Shown one piece after another: positions 8,694 through 17,605 of a stretch of 64,000 bases of DNA. Each line of letters opens with the position of its first letter. The first letter of the stretch is position 1. The DNA comes from DAOTWY01 sp003696565 (lineage in GTDB: Bacteria; Chloroflexota; Anaerolineae; Aggregatilineales; Phototrophicaceae): positions 35,081 through 99,080 of the forward strand of contig DAOTWY010000040.1 in the NCBI GenBank assembly GCA_034435635.1, read 5' to 3'. The notes under the pieces are model-generated. The model had not been told where the DNA came from. It did no database searches and worked only from the letters and a program-made list of their open reading frames with translations. The translations under genes and the position numbers were made by a program.

Positions 8694-9911
8694 ATGCTAA
8701 ACACACAGTTACATACTCAGGATTACATCGATTTAGAAAATCAATACAACGCCCGTAACTATAAACCGCTTGACGTGGTCTTAGAACGTGGTGAGGGCAT
8801 TTGGGTGTGGGATGTAGAAGGAAACAAATATCTTGATTTCTTAAGTGCCTATTCTGCCGTTAACCAAGGGCACGCTCATCCGCGCATTTTGAACGCCATG
8901 ATTGAACAGGCAACCAAACTCCCGCTTACTTCCCGTGCTTTTCGCAATAATCAACTACCATTGTTGGCAAAACAATTGTGCGAATTACTCGGCTATCAAA
9001 AAATGCTCCCTATGAATAGCGGGGCAGAGGCAGTAGAAACCGCCATCAAAATGAGCCGTAAATGGGGATATAAAGTCAAAGGCGTGCCAGAAGGTAAGGC
9101 AGAAATTATTGCATGCCATGGGAACTTTGCCGGACGCACCACAACCATTATCAGCTTTAGCGATGAGCCGCAATATCAAGACGGGTTTGGTCCTTTTACA
9201 CCTGGTTTCAAACTTGTACCGTATGGTGATGCCGAGGCACTCCAAGCAGCGATTACCCCTAATACTGTCGCGTTTATTGTTGAACCGATCCAAGGTGAGG
9301 GTGGGGTAATCGTCCCACCAGAGGGCTATTTGAAGCGTGTACGTGAAATTTGCACACAGCACAATGTTTTGCTTATCACCGATGAAGTACAAACCGGATT
9401 AGGACGCACCGGGCGGCTGTTAGCATCTCACTGGGAGGAGATTCGCGCTGATGTTGTGACACTCGGCAAAGCCTTATCTGGTGGATTTTATCCGGTCTCT
9501 GCTGTTTTAGCCGATGATAACATCATGGGTGTGTTTAACCCTGGCGATCATGGATCAACCTTCGGTGGCAATCCCTTGGCGGCTGCAATCGCACGAGAAG
9601 CACTTCATGTCTTAATTGATGAACGCCTGCCGGAAAACGCAGACGCAATGGGGACTTATTTAATGACCTCTCTACGGCAAATCAACAGCAAGCATATTAA
9701 AGAAGTGCGTGGCAAGGGCTTACTCATCGGCGTAGAATTGAACGAACAGGCTGGCGGGGCGCGTCGTTTTTGTGAGGCATTAATGCACGAAGGCTTGCTT
9801 TGTAAAGAAACACATCATACTGTGGTACGCTTTGCCCCACCGCTGACAATCACTCGTGATGAGATTGATTGGGCACTTGAACGCATCGAGCGCGTTTTCA
9901 TGATGGACTAA
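8694..9911 (+). CDS. rocD: Ornithine aminotransferase
   Basis: 405 residues of class III aminotransferase fold. It converts ornithine and 2-oxoglutarate to glutamate semialdehyde and glutamate. The visible features are NQGHAHPRI near the N-terminus, MLPMNSGAEAVETAIK, ITDEVQTGLGRTGRLL with the PLP-ring aspartate, TLGKALSGGFYPVSAV with the Schiff-base lysine, and GSTFGGNPLAAAIA. The match to the RocD pattern is strong along the whole length. It is monocistronic, with a terminator on each side. Confidence 0.92.
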   Translation: MLNTQLHTQDYIDLENQYNARNYKPLDVVLERGEGIWVWDVEGNKYLDFLSAYSAVNQGHAHPRILNAMIEQATKLPLTSRAFRNNQLPLLAKQLCELLGYQKMLPMNSGAEAVETAIKMSRKWGYKVKGVPEGKAEIIACHGNFAGRTTTIISFSDEPQYQDGFGPFTPGFKLVPYGDAEALQAAITPNTVAFIVEPIQGEGGVIVPPEGYLKRVREICTQHNVLLITDEVQTGLGRTGRLLASHWEEIRADVVTLGKALSGGFYPVSAVLADDNIMGVFNPGDHGSTFGGNPLAAAIAREALHVLIDERLPENADAMGTYLMTSLRQINSKHIKEVRGKGLLIGVELNEQAGGARRFCEALMHEGLLCKETHHTVVRFAPPLTITRDEIDWALERIERVFMMD

Positions 9912-9934
9912 CAATATACTCACCAGCAATACCA

Positions 9935-9961
9935 GGGCAGGGTTAACATCCTGCTCTTTTT
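9935..9961 (+). terminator. Terminator of rocD
   Basis: An 8-bp stem (AGGGCAGG with CCTGCTCT, one G-T pair), an 8-base loop and a T run, 24 bases after the stop. Confidence 0.8.
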
Positions 9962-10103
9962 GATTCTATCAATCTTGTCGTATTCAAAGCAGCAAGTTAC
10001 TACCCATTTGGGTGGGTACAGCCTATACACAAAGACGATGCGCTTATCTACTCAATCGTGGCATCCTAAAAGTGCAAATCACGTTTTAGGAGTTCAGTTA
10101 AAA

Positions 10104-10976
10104 ATGACGAATTTATTCAAGCAATTGTCAGATGCAATGGCTGATACTGTGCAAGCGGTGTCTGCTGGGGTTGTTCGTGTAGAGGGGCGTAAGCGCATGG
10201 CGGCAACGGGTATCGCATGGCGTGATGATGTGATTGTCACGGCGCATCATGTGCTTCGCCGTGATGAAGGTATACAAGTCGGCTTGCCAGATGGTACGGT
10301 TGTTCCTGCAACGCTCATTGGGCGAGATCGTTATACTGATTTAGCAGTTCTGAGGGTAAAAGCAGAGCTAACACCATTAACACAAGCCGCACATACACCA
10401 GTGGTTGGGCACTTAGCTCTCGCGCTCGCCAGACCAGGCGATCAGATTCAAGCAACGCTTGGTCTGGTTAGTGCAATCGGCAGTGGGCGCATGCAAGGCT
10501 TAATTCAAACTGATGTGCTGATGTATCCAGGGTTTTCCGGCGGACCATTGGTAGATGCTACTGGTACAGTTTTGGGGATGAACACCTCGGGCTTTTCACG
10601 CGGGGTTAGTATTGCTATTTACACAGAAACCATTAACCATGTGGTCGATACATTGCTAGAGCATGGGCATATGCGCCAGGGATTTCTAGGTATCGGCGCG
10701 CAGCCTGTCCGCTTACCTGCCGCACAAGCGGAGACATTGAATCAAGAAACAGGCTTGATGATTGTTTCTATTGAGCCAGAAAGTCCAGCGGAGAAAGGTG
10801 GGCTAATGCTGGGCGATATTATTGTCACGTTGGATGGTGAGCCAATCCCTCATCTGGATGCCTTGTTACTTCAGTTGAGTGGCAATCGTGTCGGGCATCA
10901 AGTTCCGGTTCAGGTTATACGCGGTGGTAGCTTGCAAGATGTTCCTGTCACCATTGCCGAAAAACCATCGCCATAA
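10104..10976 (+). CDS. HtrA-like serine protease with PDZ domain, no signal peptide
   Basis: The start at 10104 is supported by TTTAGGAGTT upstream; the frame is open further 5' but runs into the rocD terminator. About 290 residues. The trypsin-like catalytic triad is visible: His49 (TAHHVL), Asp79 (YTDLAVL), Ser145 (PGFSGGPL). A PDZ domain covers about residues 190-285 (GFLGIGAQPVR, then SPAEKGGLMLGDIIVTLDG). Neither a signal peptide nor a membrane anchor is seen. This contrasts with the HtrA at 58226 and suggests a cytosolic or non-classically located protease. Confidence 0.85.
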   Translation: MTNLFKQLSDAMADTVQAVSAGVVRVEGRKRMAATGIAWRDDVIVTAHHVLRRDEGIQVGLPDGTVVPATLIGRDRYTDLAVLRVKAELTPLTQAAHTPVVGHLALALARPGDQIQATLGLVSAIGSGRMQGLIQTDVLMYPGFSGGPLVDATGTVLGMNTSGFSRGVSIAIYTETINHVVDTLLEHGHMRQGFLGIGAQPVRLPAAQAETLNQETGLMIVSIEPESPAEKGGLMLGDIIVTLDGEPIPHLDALLLQLSGNRVGHQVPVQVIRGGSLQDVPVTIAEKPSP

Positions 10977-11008
10977 TATGCACTTTCACAATCGCATATT
11001 GCTCACGT

Positions 11009-11080
11009 GGTAAGACATCCTGCACACTCATGTGCCCCCCCATACATAGGGTAACCAAACGCTAGTGTGCAGGATTTACC
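11009..11080. repeat. Long inverted repeat between convergent genes
   Basis: A 12-bp perfect arm pair (11017-11028 with 11064-11075) is extended by an outer GGTAA/TTACC pair after a 3-base bulge. The loop is about 35 bases. No T-run follows on either side. It could be a Rho-type bidirectional stop or a remnant of a small mobile sequence. Confidence 0.6.
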
Positions 11081-11102
11081 CCGTAGCAACTTTGGGTGAA
11101 TG

Positions 11103-12251
11103 TTATTCTCCCAGTGCTGTCCAGGCAGGATATGATTCCGCTGGTAACGCATTATTCTGGACTAACACCAATTGAGGAATACCCATGTCGGTGCTTGCCC
11201 ATACACTGCGAGGAGAGACATCGCCATTACGGGTGTCTACGAAGAACAACGTATTGCCGTCCAGCGCAACAAAACCATCTTTTGTGCCATGGATTTGTGG
11301 ATTGATAAACGCGCTTTGTAACACATCTGTCAGCGTGCCATCTCGATCAAGTATGCGCCAATGCACGGTGTTGGCTTCGTCACGCTCACGGATCAGCAAT
11401 CGCTCTCCGTTTTGAATAAAATATACACCAGAGATATGACCGTCTGGGGTGTGGTATACCACCGTGTTATCAACCAATATCACATTGGAAGCTTCCCCCG
11501 TTTCCTGAGGTAACGCCGCAAACTGGGGGGCGTTAAGGGCATAAGCGTTTTCCCCTGTTACGGCAAAGTGATCCCTCACCAACGAGAAAGGCTGAGCAGA
11601 TAAGCTGACACGATCTGTTCCAGAATCCCAAATATATGCCGGATACTGCGGTAGTATTTCCTCGTCATAGTTGATTGCTGCAAAGCTCACCTGTTCTCCA
11701 TCAAAATCGAAAATGACCGGGATAATTAAATCCCAATCAATAATCTGTGCGGGGGTGTTTTGGTAAGAGAGTTTCTCAATCACCGTGTCAATCTGATAAT
11801 CCAGAATGACCACCTCCCAACCAAACTCACCGCCGGTAGCGCGCTCATCCAGCACATAACCGAAAGCTGCCCGGTTATGCGCTTCATCAAACATGGCTGC
11901 AACAGGGAACACATCTAACTGTGTGGCTTGTACGCTTGCAGGTAACGGGTAACCTGCGACATCACTCCGTATGGCAACATCATAAATAAACAATTGACGA
12001 TTTGGTGTTTCTAGCATGGTATCGGATGCGATATAAGCAATATATCGCCCAGAAGCAGAGACGGCAATCTGTTGACTGATGCTGTTGTATGCCGGATTAA
12101 GTTCAATATGGATGGTTGCATTGGTTTCTCCAAATGGATTGACCAGATATATCTGACCGTTGTTATAAACCCAGGATGTCCAACTATCCTGTGCTTGAAC
12201 AACTGAAAGACTTAGAAGCAGTAAAATTACCGCAACAAAGCGTTTAATCAC
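11103..12251 (-). CDS. Secreted propeller-like hypothetical protein
   Basis: A GTG at 12251 is preferred as the start because the AAGGAG ribosome site lies inside the longer frame, 7 bases before it. The product then begins MIKRFVAVILLLLSLSVVQA, a signal peptide. About 382 residues follow, with repeating strands such as ASGRYIAYIASD, HNRAAFGYVLDE and FDFDGEQVSFAAINYDE. The pattern is that of a TolB/WD40-like beta-propeller, although individual blades are poorly conserved. No catalytic residues are recognised. It converges on the HtrA-like protease gene. Confidence 0.65.
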   Translation of the reverse strand: MIKRFVAVILLLLSLSVVQAQDSWTSWVYNNGQIYLVNPFGETNATIHIELNPAYNSISQQIAVSASGRYIAYIASDTMLETPNRQLFIYDVAIRSDVAGYPLPASVQATQLDVFPVAAMFDEAHNRAAFGYVLDERATGGEFGWEVVILDYQIDTVIEKLSYQNTPAQIIDWDLIIPVIFDFDGEQVSFAAINYDEEILPQYPAYIWDSGTDRVSLSAQPFSLVRDHFAVTGENAYALNAPQFAALPQETGEASNVILVDNTVVYHTPDGHISGVYFIQNGERLLIRERDEANTVHWRILDRDGTLTDVLQSAFINPQIHGTKDGFVALDGNTLFFVDTRNGDVSPRSVWASTDMGIPQLVLVQNNALPAESYPAWTALGE

Positions 12252-12392
12252 AGTTTGCTCCTTCACTTAAAACTGTTGCCTAAAACTGTTACCCCAATCA
12301 TACCGCATGGTTTGGGGGTTTACTTTACGTCTTACCTACGCCGTAGGGGAATAGCCGCTTTTTTTTGTGTAAAGCTCTTGCTAGGATAGGCG

Positions 12393-13925
12393 ATGTTTGT
12401 ATCCTTAAACATAGATAAACAGCTTATGCGTTACTTTGTAGCTTTTATTCTCATTTTATTGTCGATGGGTAGTTATGCTAGCCAGCACTCCCAGGGGAAT
12501 CCAACACCGATACCGGTGACTCCCATTGTGACATCACAACCAACGGCTGTTCCTATCACGCCGCTTTTTACGTCTACACGAACACCTACGCCATCATTAA
12601 CTTTTACACCGACGGCATCACCAACGCCGACACTGACCCCTACACCCACACAACCATTATGGACACTGACTCCGGCGCGCCCTGCCAATATTCCGACATT
12701 TCAACATGTCCCTGCGTCGTTTTCTGCCAATGATGGGTGGAGTTGTGGGGATTTCCCTTGTGAGGATGATATTGCGGGGTTTCTCCAGCGTATTCAAGTG
12801 CCATCAGGATATGTGTTAAGTCATGTTGGACGCTTTCCGGGGCAGCCAATGCAAATCGCTTATGATGCAGATGGCAGACTCTATGGTACAGTCATAACTG
12901 ATCCGGTAGCACGCACAGGAGCAGTGTATCGTTTGATGGAAAATGGTGAGGCGCAGCAGGTTAGCCCTATTTTTGTCTCACCGGTTGGCTTGGCTTTTCA
13001 ACCAGGGACAGATGTGCTGTACGTTAGCGGACGTGTGAGCTTAGAACAGGGTGGAGCGATTTGGCGTGTCGAAGAGGATGGTCAAACCAGTGTAGTGGTT
13101 GGCGATTTACCCTGTTGCTTTCAGATCATTGATAATCAACCGAATGGCATGGTATTTGGTTCTGATGGCTTGCTTTATATCGGCGTAGGATCGTTGAGCG
13201 ATCATGCTGAACCGATTAACCCAGCGACTGAGCGCAACCGCGAACTTGTCCCACTAGAAGCGTCGATCTTGCGTATTAATCCACATACAGGAGAAGTTAG
13301 TGTATATGCGGAAGGTATCCGTAATCCCTATGATGTGACTTTTGACTCGCAAGGGCAGCTTTATGCAACGGATAATGGGTTGCTATCTGGCGCAGGTGAC
13401 CGTGTGTTACAGGTGGATTCCGGCGGGCATTATGGATGGCCCTATTGGCGGGGGCGTGGGTGTGAAGAGTGCCCTTTGCCCACCCGTGCTATTGATATTC
13501 AACCGGATTGGGTGCGCTTTCCAGATTATACTTTGCCGCGTGGTATTGTTGCCTACACCGGTAACCAGTTCCCGCCCAATGTGTTTGACAGCATTTTTGT
13601 GGCTTTATGGCATAACACGCCCAATGCTCAACGGATTGTGCGGATTGACCCTGCAACAGTGCCTACTGATCCAGAATTATTGCGGACGTATGAACCCGAA
13701 CCCTTTGTTACTGGGTTAATCCGCCCGGTGGATGTGGTTGTTGCACCAGATGGGGGGCTAGTTATAGCGGATTTTGTTTATGGGCATGTTTGGCGGGTGG
13801 ATTTTGCTGGGTTGGAGGCTGTTGGTCCGCTACCAGCTGGCTTTTCACCAGTTACAGCAGAAGCAACTGAAGCTGTTCAACCGGCTGAGTCATCAATTTT
13901 TGTTACGTCCACCCCACGCCCATAA
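12393..13925 (+). CDS. Secreted glucose/sorbosone dehydrogenase-type propeller protein
   Basis: 510 residues. The start at 12393 follows AGGATAGG; an internal ATG at 12426 would give a shorter signal peptide and is an alternative. An export signal (MRYFVAFILILLSMGSYA) is followed by about 60 residues of Thr/Pro linker. A six-bladed propeller of the PQQ-dependent sugar dehydrogenase family then follows: QIAYDADGRLYG, FGSDGLLYIGVGS, ILRINPHTGEVSVYAEGIRN split over a blade, NPYDVTFDSQGQLYATDNG, and GHYGWPYW. The last motif is characteristic of the family. The substrate and cofactor use are unknown. Confidence 0.83.
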   Translation: MFVSLNIDKQLMRYFVAFILILLSMGSYASQHSQGNPTPIPVTPIVTSQPTAVPITPLFTSTRTPTPSLTFTPTASPTPTLTPTPTQPLWTLTPARPANIPTFQHVPASFSANDGWSCGDFPCEDDIAGFLQRIQVPSGYVLSHVGRFPGQPMQIAYDADGRLYGTVITDPVARTGAVYRLMENGEAQQVSPIFVSPVGLAFQPGTDVLYVSGRVSLEQGGAIWRVEEDGQTSVVVGDLPCCFQIIDNQPNGMVFGSDGLLYIGVGSLSDHAEPINPATERNRELVPLEASILRINPHTGEVSVYAEGIRNPYDVTFDSQGQLYATDNGLLSGAGDRVLQVDSGGHYGWPYWRGRGCEECPLPTRAIDIQPDWVRFPDYTLPRGIVAYTGNQFPPNVFDSIFVALWHNTPNAQRIVRIDPATVPTDPELLRTYEPEPFVTGLIRPVDVVVAPDGGLVIADFVYGHVWRVDFAGLEAVGPLPAGFSPVTAEATEAVQPAESSIFVTSTPRP

Positions 13926-13932
13926 TTTGAGA

Positions 13933-14895
13933 TTAAAGTGTGGGATAATCCAGAAACAAAACTTCTAACGCTAGCCGTAGGTTAAGGCTGATTCCAAGCT
14001 GACGTTGAAAAGTCTGTGTTGCGCGTATAGCTTTTAATACATCTGCACGGGTGATCTGATAGGCGAATTGTTCTAACGTCGCTTGACGATCAATGTTGCA
14101 AACTTTGACCGGGCTGCCTTCAATCATCAGCAGCAAATCACGCCAATACGTTAACCATAAATCAATTAGTGGTATTAAAGCGAGCTTGTCTTTACTGAGG
14201 TCATCTGCTATGTGGAAACGTTCAATGCGGTTCGCGCGGATAATCCCGTCCAGAAGGTCAAGTGCTTGGGTGCGCTGCTCTAAAATGGTGGGGTCTTGTG
14301 CCGCTTGTATTGCCCAGCCAATCCGCCCCCCGCTAAACCGTCCGAGCAATGTCGCTGTTTCCTCATCGGTATGATAGTGCTGTATTAGGGTATCCCGAAT
14401 CACAGCCGCTTCTACTGGACGTAGATAGATTGTTTGCACACGGCTGGTTATGGTAGAAAGCAGGTTTTCTGTGGATTCAGCTAATAAGATCAAAATGGCA
14501 TAGGGTGGGGGTTCTTCTAGTGTTTTGAGCAGGGCATCCTGTGCGCGCGGTTGTGCATGGTCAAAATCTTGAAAGATGGCGATGCGATACCGCCCTTCAT
14601 AGGGCTTCATGGCGATGCGATTTGCGACAGCACGAATAGACTCAATCTTCAGGGTTCCGGTACGTGGGTCTGTTTCAGAATAGATAATATCTGGGTGATT
14701 GCCGGTCATAATGCGTTTGCGGCATCGTTCATCTTGACAGTTAAGCGCAATGGCGAAAGCATGGGCAAGGGTATTCTTACCAATAGAAGATGTGCCAGTA
14801 AACAAATAAGCATGACGGATGCGATTATTTTGCATCCCACGTTGAAGATATTCCACTGCCCAATCGTGCCCGTGAATACCCCATGAATTACTCAT
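13933..14895 (-). CDS. holB: DNA polymerase III delta' subunit (clamp loader), degenerate
   Basis: 320 residues. It matches delta' along its length: HGHDWAVEYLQRGMQNNRI split at the start, RHAYLFTG, GNHPDI, and QDALLKTLEEPPPYAILILL. The Walker A position reads GTSSIGKN at residues 34-41, with Asn where Thr/Ser is expected. The zinc module keeps only Cys53 and Cys58 of the usual four. The SRC position reads SRV. The delta' subunit is commonly ATPase-inactive, so it may still work as a structural clamp-loader subunit. It is the last gene of a three-gene operon and overlaps the DinB gene by 4 bases. Confidence 0.85.
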   Translation of the reverse strand: MSNSWGIHGHDWAVEYLQRGMQNNRIRHAYLFTGTSSIGKNTLAHAFAIALNCQDERCRKRIMTGNHPDIIYSETDPRTGTLKIESIRAVANRIAMKPYEGRYRIAIFQDFDHAQPRAQDALLKTLEEPPPYAILILLAESTENLLSTITSRVQTIYLRPVEAAVIRDTLIQHYHTDEETATLLGRFSGGRIGWAIQAAQDPTILEQRTQALDLLDGIIRANRIERFHIADDLSKDKLALIPLIDLWLTYWRDLLLMIEGSPVKVCNIDRQATLEQFAYQITRADVLKAIRATQTFQRQLGISLNLRLALEVLFLDYPTL

Positions 14896-15347
14896 ATCGC
14901 TGCTAACACCTGTTTGATCTGATCAACATGTAACCAACCATGATCACCAAAATAACTGACGAGGCTCCCTAATGAGATGATACCACGTTCAGGATGATGC
15001 CCGGTGCGTTCCAAATCAGCAGGGGAAAGTGATTCAAGCAACCGTGCTAATCGTAAATGTACACCACGGATAATCGCAAGGGATTCATCGATTTCTGCGT
15101 GGGTAGAATCCGCGGTTTTTGCCCAGTCATCTTGTTCAAATGGTTTGAGCATGGGATGATCTTCTAGCAGAATCAGCTTAAAGCGGATGAACAAATTCAT
15201 TTGTGAATCTGCTAAATGATGGATATTTTGGGCGATTGTCCATTCCCCAGGGATGTAAGGGGTCGTTAGTTGTTCTGCCGTTAAGTGTTGAACTAGTGTT
15301 TCTAAAGCATTTGGTAGAGACCGAATGCGTTCGATTGGCTCTTGCAT
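14892..15347 (-). CDS. DinB/YfiT-family protein (second copy)
   Basis: 151 residues of four-helix DinB fold. The metal-binding histidine pattern is visible: IHHLADSQMN in helix 2 and GDHGWLHVDQI near the end. WTIAQNIHHLADS is the family signature. The start overlaps the stop of the upstream paralogue by one base (TAATG), and the stop region overlaps holB by 4 bases, so the three are translationally coupled. DinB proteins include thiol-dependent transferases. The activity here is unknown. Confidence 0.85.
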   Translation of the reverse strand: MQEPIERIRSLPNALETLVQHLTAEQLTTPYIPGEWTIAQNIHHLADSQMNLFIRFKLILLEDHPMLKPFEQDDWAKTADSTHAEIDESLAIIRGVHLRLARLLESLSPADLERTGHHPERGIISLGSLVSYFGDHGWLHVDQIKQVLAAI

Positions 15348-15826
15348 TAAAATGCTCCTGCATGACGAATTGCTTGGATTTGCTCTAGGTGTTCTTCACC
15401 ATGTTGTGCATAAGAATACAACACGTCATACAGAATCACATCCCCGATTTGGCGATGATGTGCTGGGCGCAACCAATCTGTATCTGGGATATTTTCCATC
15501 AGATAAGCCCAGTGATGATGCAATCCAGCTAATAAGGTTAGGCTATCATGCAGCTCAGCTTTGGTTGCTTCTGGAGTGGTTGCCCATAAATCTTGGTCAA
15601 AAGGTGGAATATGTGGGTTATCCTCTAAGAGGATACGCTTGAAGCGATAATAAGCGTTCATGTGAGCATCTGCCAGATGATGCACGATCTGGGCGATTGT
15701 CCATTCGTGCGGGTCAACTCGTGTGGTCAGTTGCTCTGGAGATAAATCCTGTACAGCTTGTCTTAAACGAGATGGAAATTGACGAATTTTCTTAATGAGT
15801 TTTTGGCGTTCTTCTGGTGTTGGCAT
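15347..15826 (-). CDS. DinB/YfiT-family protein (first copy)
   Basis: 159 residues, paralogous to the next gene. Both share WTIAQ(I/N)(V/I)HHLAD, a RFK(R/L)ILLEDxP stretch and a terminal YAQHGEEHLEQI metal motif. It is the first gene of the dinB-dinB-holB operon. Tandem duplication is the simplest origin. The pair could form a heterodimer, but nothing in sequence proves it. Confidence 0.85.
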   Translation of the reverse strand: MPTPEERQKLIKKIRQFPSRLRQAVQDLSPEQLTTRVDPHEWTIAQIVHHLADAHMNAYYRFKRILLEDNPHIPPFDQDLWATTPEATKAELHDSLTLLAGLHHHWAYLMENIPDTDWLRPAHHRQIGDVILYDVLYSYAQHGEEHLEQIQAIRHAGAF

Positions 15827-15913
15827 AAATTGCTCTCATCAGGATATAATTTAAGCGTTTCGACGGAGCTAGATCAGTAACTTAAACCTATCATATCATA
15901 ATTAGGATGACAC

Positions 15914-16291
15914 ATGAGTAAACAATTTTTGATTGAGAATGCTAAAAAAGAAGGTGTTGTTGTCACCGAGAGCGGCTTACAATACCAAGTTGTTGTACAA
16001 GGCACAGGTCCTAAACCGGCAGATGCCAATGCAGAAGTAGAAGTACATTATAAAGGGATGCTGATTGATGGAACAGTTTTTGATAGCTCTTATGATCGTG
16101 GGGAGACGATTACGTTCTTTTTGAATCAGGTTATTCCTGGATGGACAGAAGGGGTACAACTAATGCCTACTGGCTCCAAATATGTCTTCTATATTCCTTC
16201 AGAACTAGGATATGGTGCGCGTGGTGTGCCGGGGGTGATTCCGCCGAATGCGACATTAATTTTTGAAGTTGAATTAATAAAGGTATGGTAA
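15914..16291 (+). CDS. FKBP-type peptidyl-prolyl cis-trans isomerase
   Basis: 125 residues, a single FKBP domain without signal peptide. The pattern VEVHYKGMLIDGTVFDSSYDRGE, shown here only as key parts (VHYKGML, GTVFDSS, VIPGWTEGVQLM, IPSELGYGARG, IPPNATLIFEVEL), is complete. An AGGATGA ribosome site precedes the ATG. The gene is followed after 3 bases by a GH1 glucosidase gene, so the two are likely cotranscribed. The likely role is cytosolic protein folding. Confidence 0.92.
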   Translation: MSKQFLIENAKKEGVVVTESGLQYQVVVQGTGPKPADANAEVEVHYKGMLIDGTVFDSSYDRGETITFFLNQVIPGWTEGVQLMPTGSKYVFYIPSELGYGARGVPGVIPPNATLIFEVELIKVW

Positions 16292-16294
16292 TTC

Positions 16295-17605
16295 ATGTTT
16301 CCAAAGGATTTTGTTTGGGGCGCGGCAACTGCGTCTTATCAAATTGAAGGGGCAGTCAATGAGGACGGGCGTGTACCGTCTATTTGGGATACATTCAGTG
16401 CTACCCCAGGTAATGTTGAAAATGGCGATACTGGCGCAGTTGCTTGTGACCACTACCATCGCTATAAGGAAGACGTTGCCTTGATGAAACAGCTTGGCTT
16501 AAAGGCATATCGCTTTTCGATCGCATGGGGGCGAGTATTGAACGGGCAGCAAGTGAACCAACGTGGGTTGGATTTTTATAGCCGCTTAGTGGATGAGTTG
16601 TTAGCTGCTCATATTCAACCTTGGGTTACGCTATATCATTGGGATTTACCCCAAAATTTACAAGATGAAGGCGGGTGGACAAACCGCGCCATTGTGGAAA
16701 AATTTGCACATTATGCCGATGTTGTCACGCGGGCATTAGGGGATCGGGTTAAGCATTGGATTACGTTTAATGAACCCTGGGTTTTTACCTATTTGGGATA
16801 TGGCATTGGGTATCATGCGCCGGGAATATCTAGCTTGCCGGCTTATTTAAGCGCAGCACACCACTTTTTGTTATCTCATGCGCGTTCCGTGCCAATTATC
16901 CGGGGGAATTCACCGGATTCAAAAGTGGGTGTTACCTTAGATATTTCTCAGCCAGAAGGTGATCCCCGTGCGGTTGCACGTCAACGAGATTTTCATAATC
17001 ACTGGTTTTTGGACCCAATTTATTTTGGGGAATATCCTCAAGAATTGTTTACTGTTTATCAAGAAATGGGGTATTTACCGGATATTCAAGATGGCGATCT
17101 GGAAGCAATACAAGGCAAGCCGGACTTTTTAGGTATCAATTATTATACACGGCAAGTGGTGGAATATGATGAATCTGACCCATTACATTTGACCCGCTGG
17201 GTACATCAACCGGAGAGCGAATATACTGAAATGGGTTGGGAAGTTGCGCCGGAAAGCATTTATCGTATGTTGAAGTATATCAACGACCGATATGCTCCTG
17301 ATGCCATGGTCATCACGGAAAATGGTGCAGCATTTGCCGATGAAGTCAGTGATGATGGACAGGTACATGATCCACGCCGTGTTGCGTTTTATGATGCGTA
17401 TCTCCGTAATTGTTTGCGGGCGATTCAAGAAGGTGTTCCGTTAAAAGGCTACTTTGCTTGGTCATTGTTAGATAATTTTGAATGGGCATTTGGGTATAGC
17501 AAGCGATTTGGCATCATTTATGTGGATTATGAAACACAACAGCGCATCCCGAAGGATAGTGCGAAGTGGTATAGTCAGTTAATTAAACGCAATGGATTTG
17601 AATAA
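16295..17605 (+). CDS. GH1 family beta-glucosidase
   Basis: 436 residues, full length for bacterial GH1. FVWGAATASYQIEGA is the N-terminal family signature. The acid/base glutamate is in TFNEPW and the nucleophile glutamate in ITENGAAF. WSLLDNFEWAFGYSKRFG near the C-terminus contributes the sugar-binding loop. It has no signal peptide, so it would hydrolyse imported cellobiose-like sugars in the cytosol. The stop overlaps the start of the next gene by one base (TAATG). Confidence 0.93.
   Translation: MFPKDFVWGAATASYQIEGAVNEDGRVPSIWDTFSATPGNVENGDTGAVACDHYHRYKEDVALMKQLGLKAYRFSIAWGRVLNGQQVNQRGLDFYSRLVDELLAAHIQPWVTLYHWDLPQNLQDEGGWTNRAIVEKFAHYADVVTRALGDRVKHWITFNEPWVFTYLGYGIGYHAPGISSLPAYLSAAHHFLLSHARSVPIIRGNSPDSKVGVTLDISQPEGDPRAVARQRDFHNHWFLDPIYFGEYPQELFTVYQEMGYLPDIQDGDLEAIQGKPDFLGINYYTRQVVEYDESDPLHLTRWVHQPESEYTEMGWEVAPESIYRMLKYINDRYAPDAMVITENGAAFADEVSDDGQVHDPRRVAFYDAYLRNCLRAIQEGVPLKGYFAWSLLDNFEWAFGYSKRFGIIYVDYETQQRIPKDSAKWYSQLIKRNGFE

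Noticed and set aside
8985..9392. 135-codon minus-strand frame within rocD
   Set aside because: It is fully antisense to an intact ornithine aminotransferase gene and has no family signal.
12473..12688. Minus-strand Val/Gly-repeat frame
   Set aside because: It is the antisense of the Thr/Pro linker in the propeller protein. Repeats on one strand create apparent repeats on the other.
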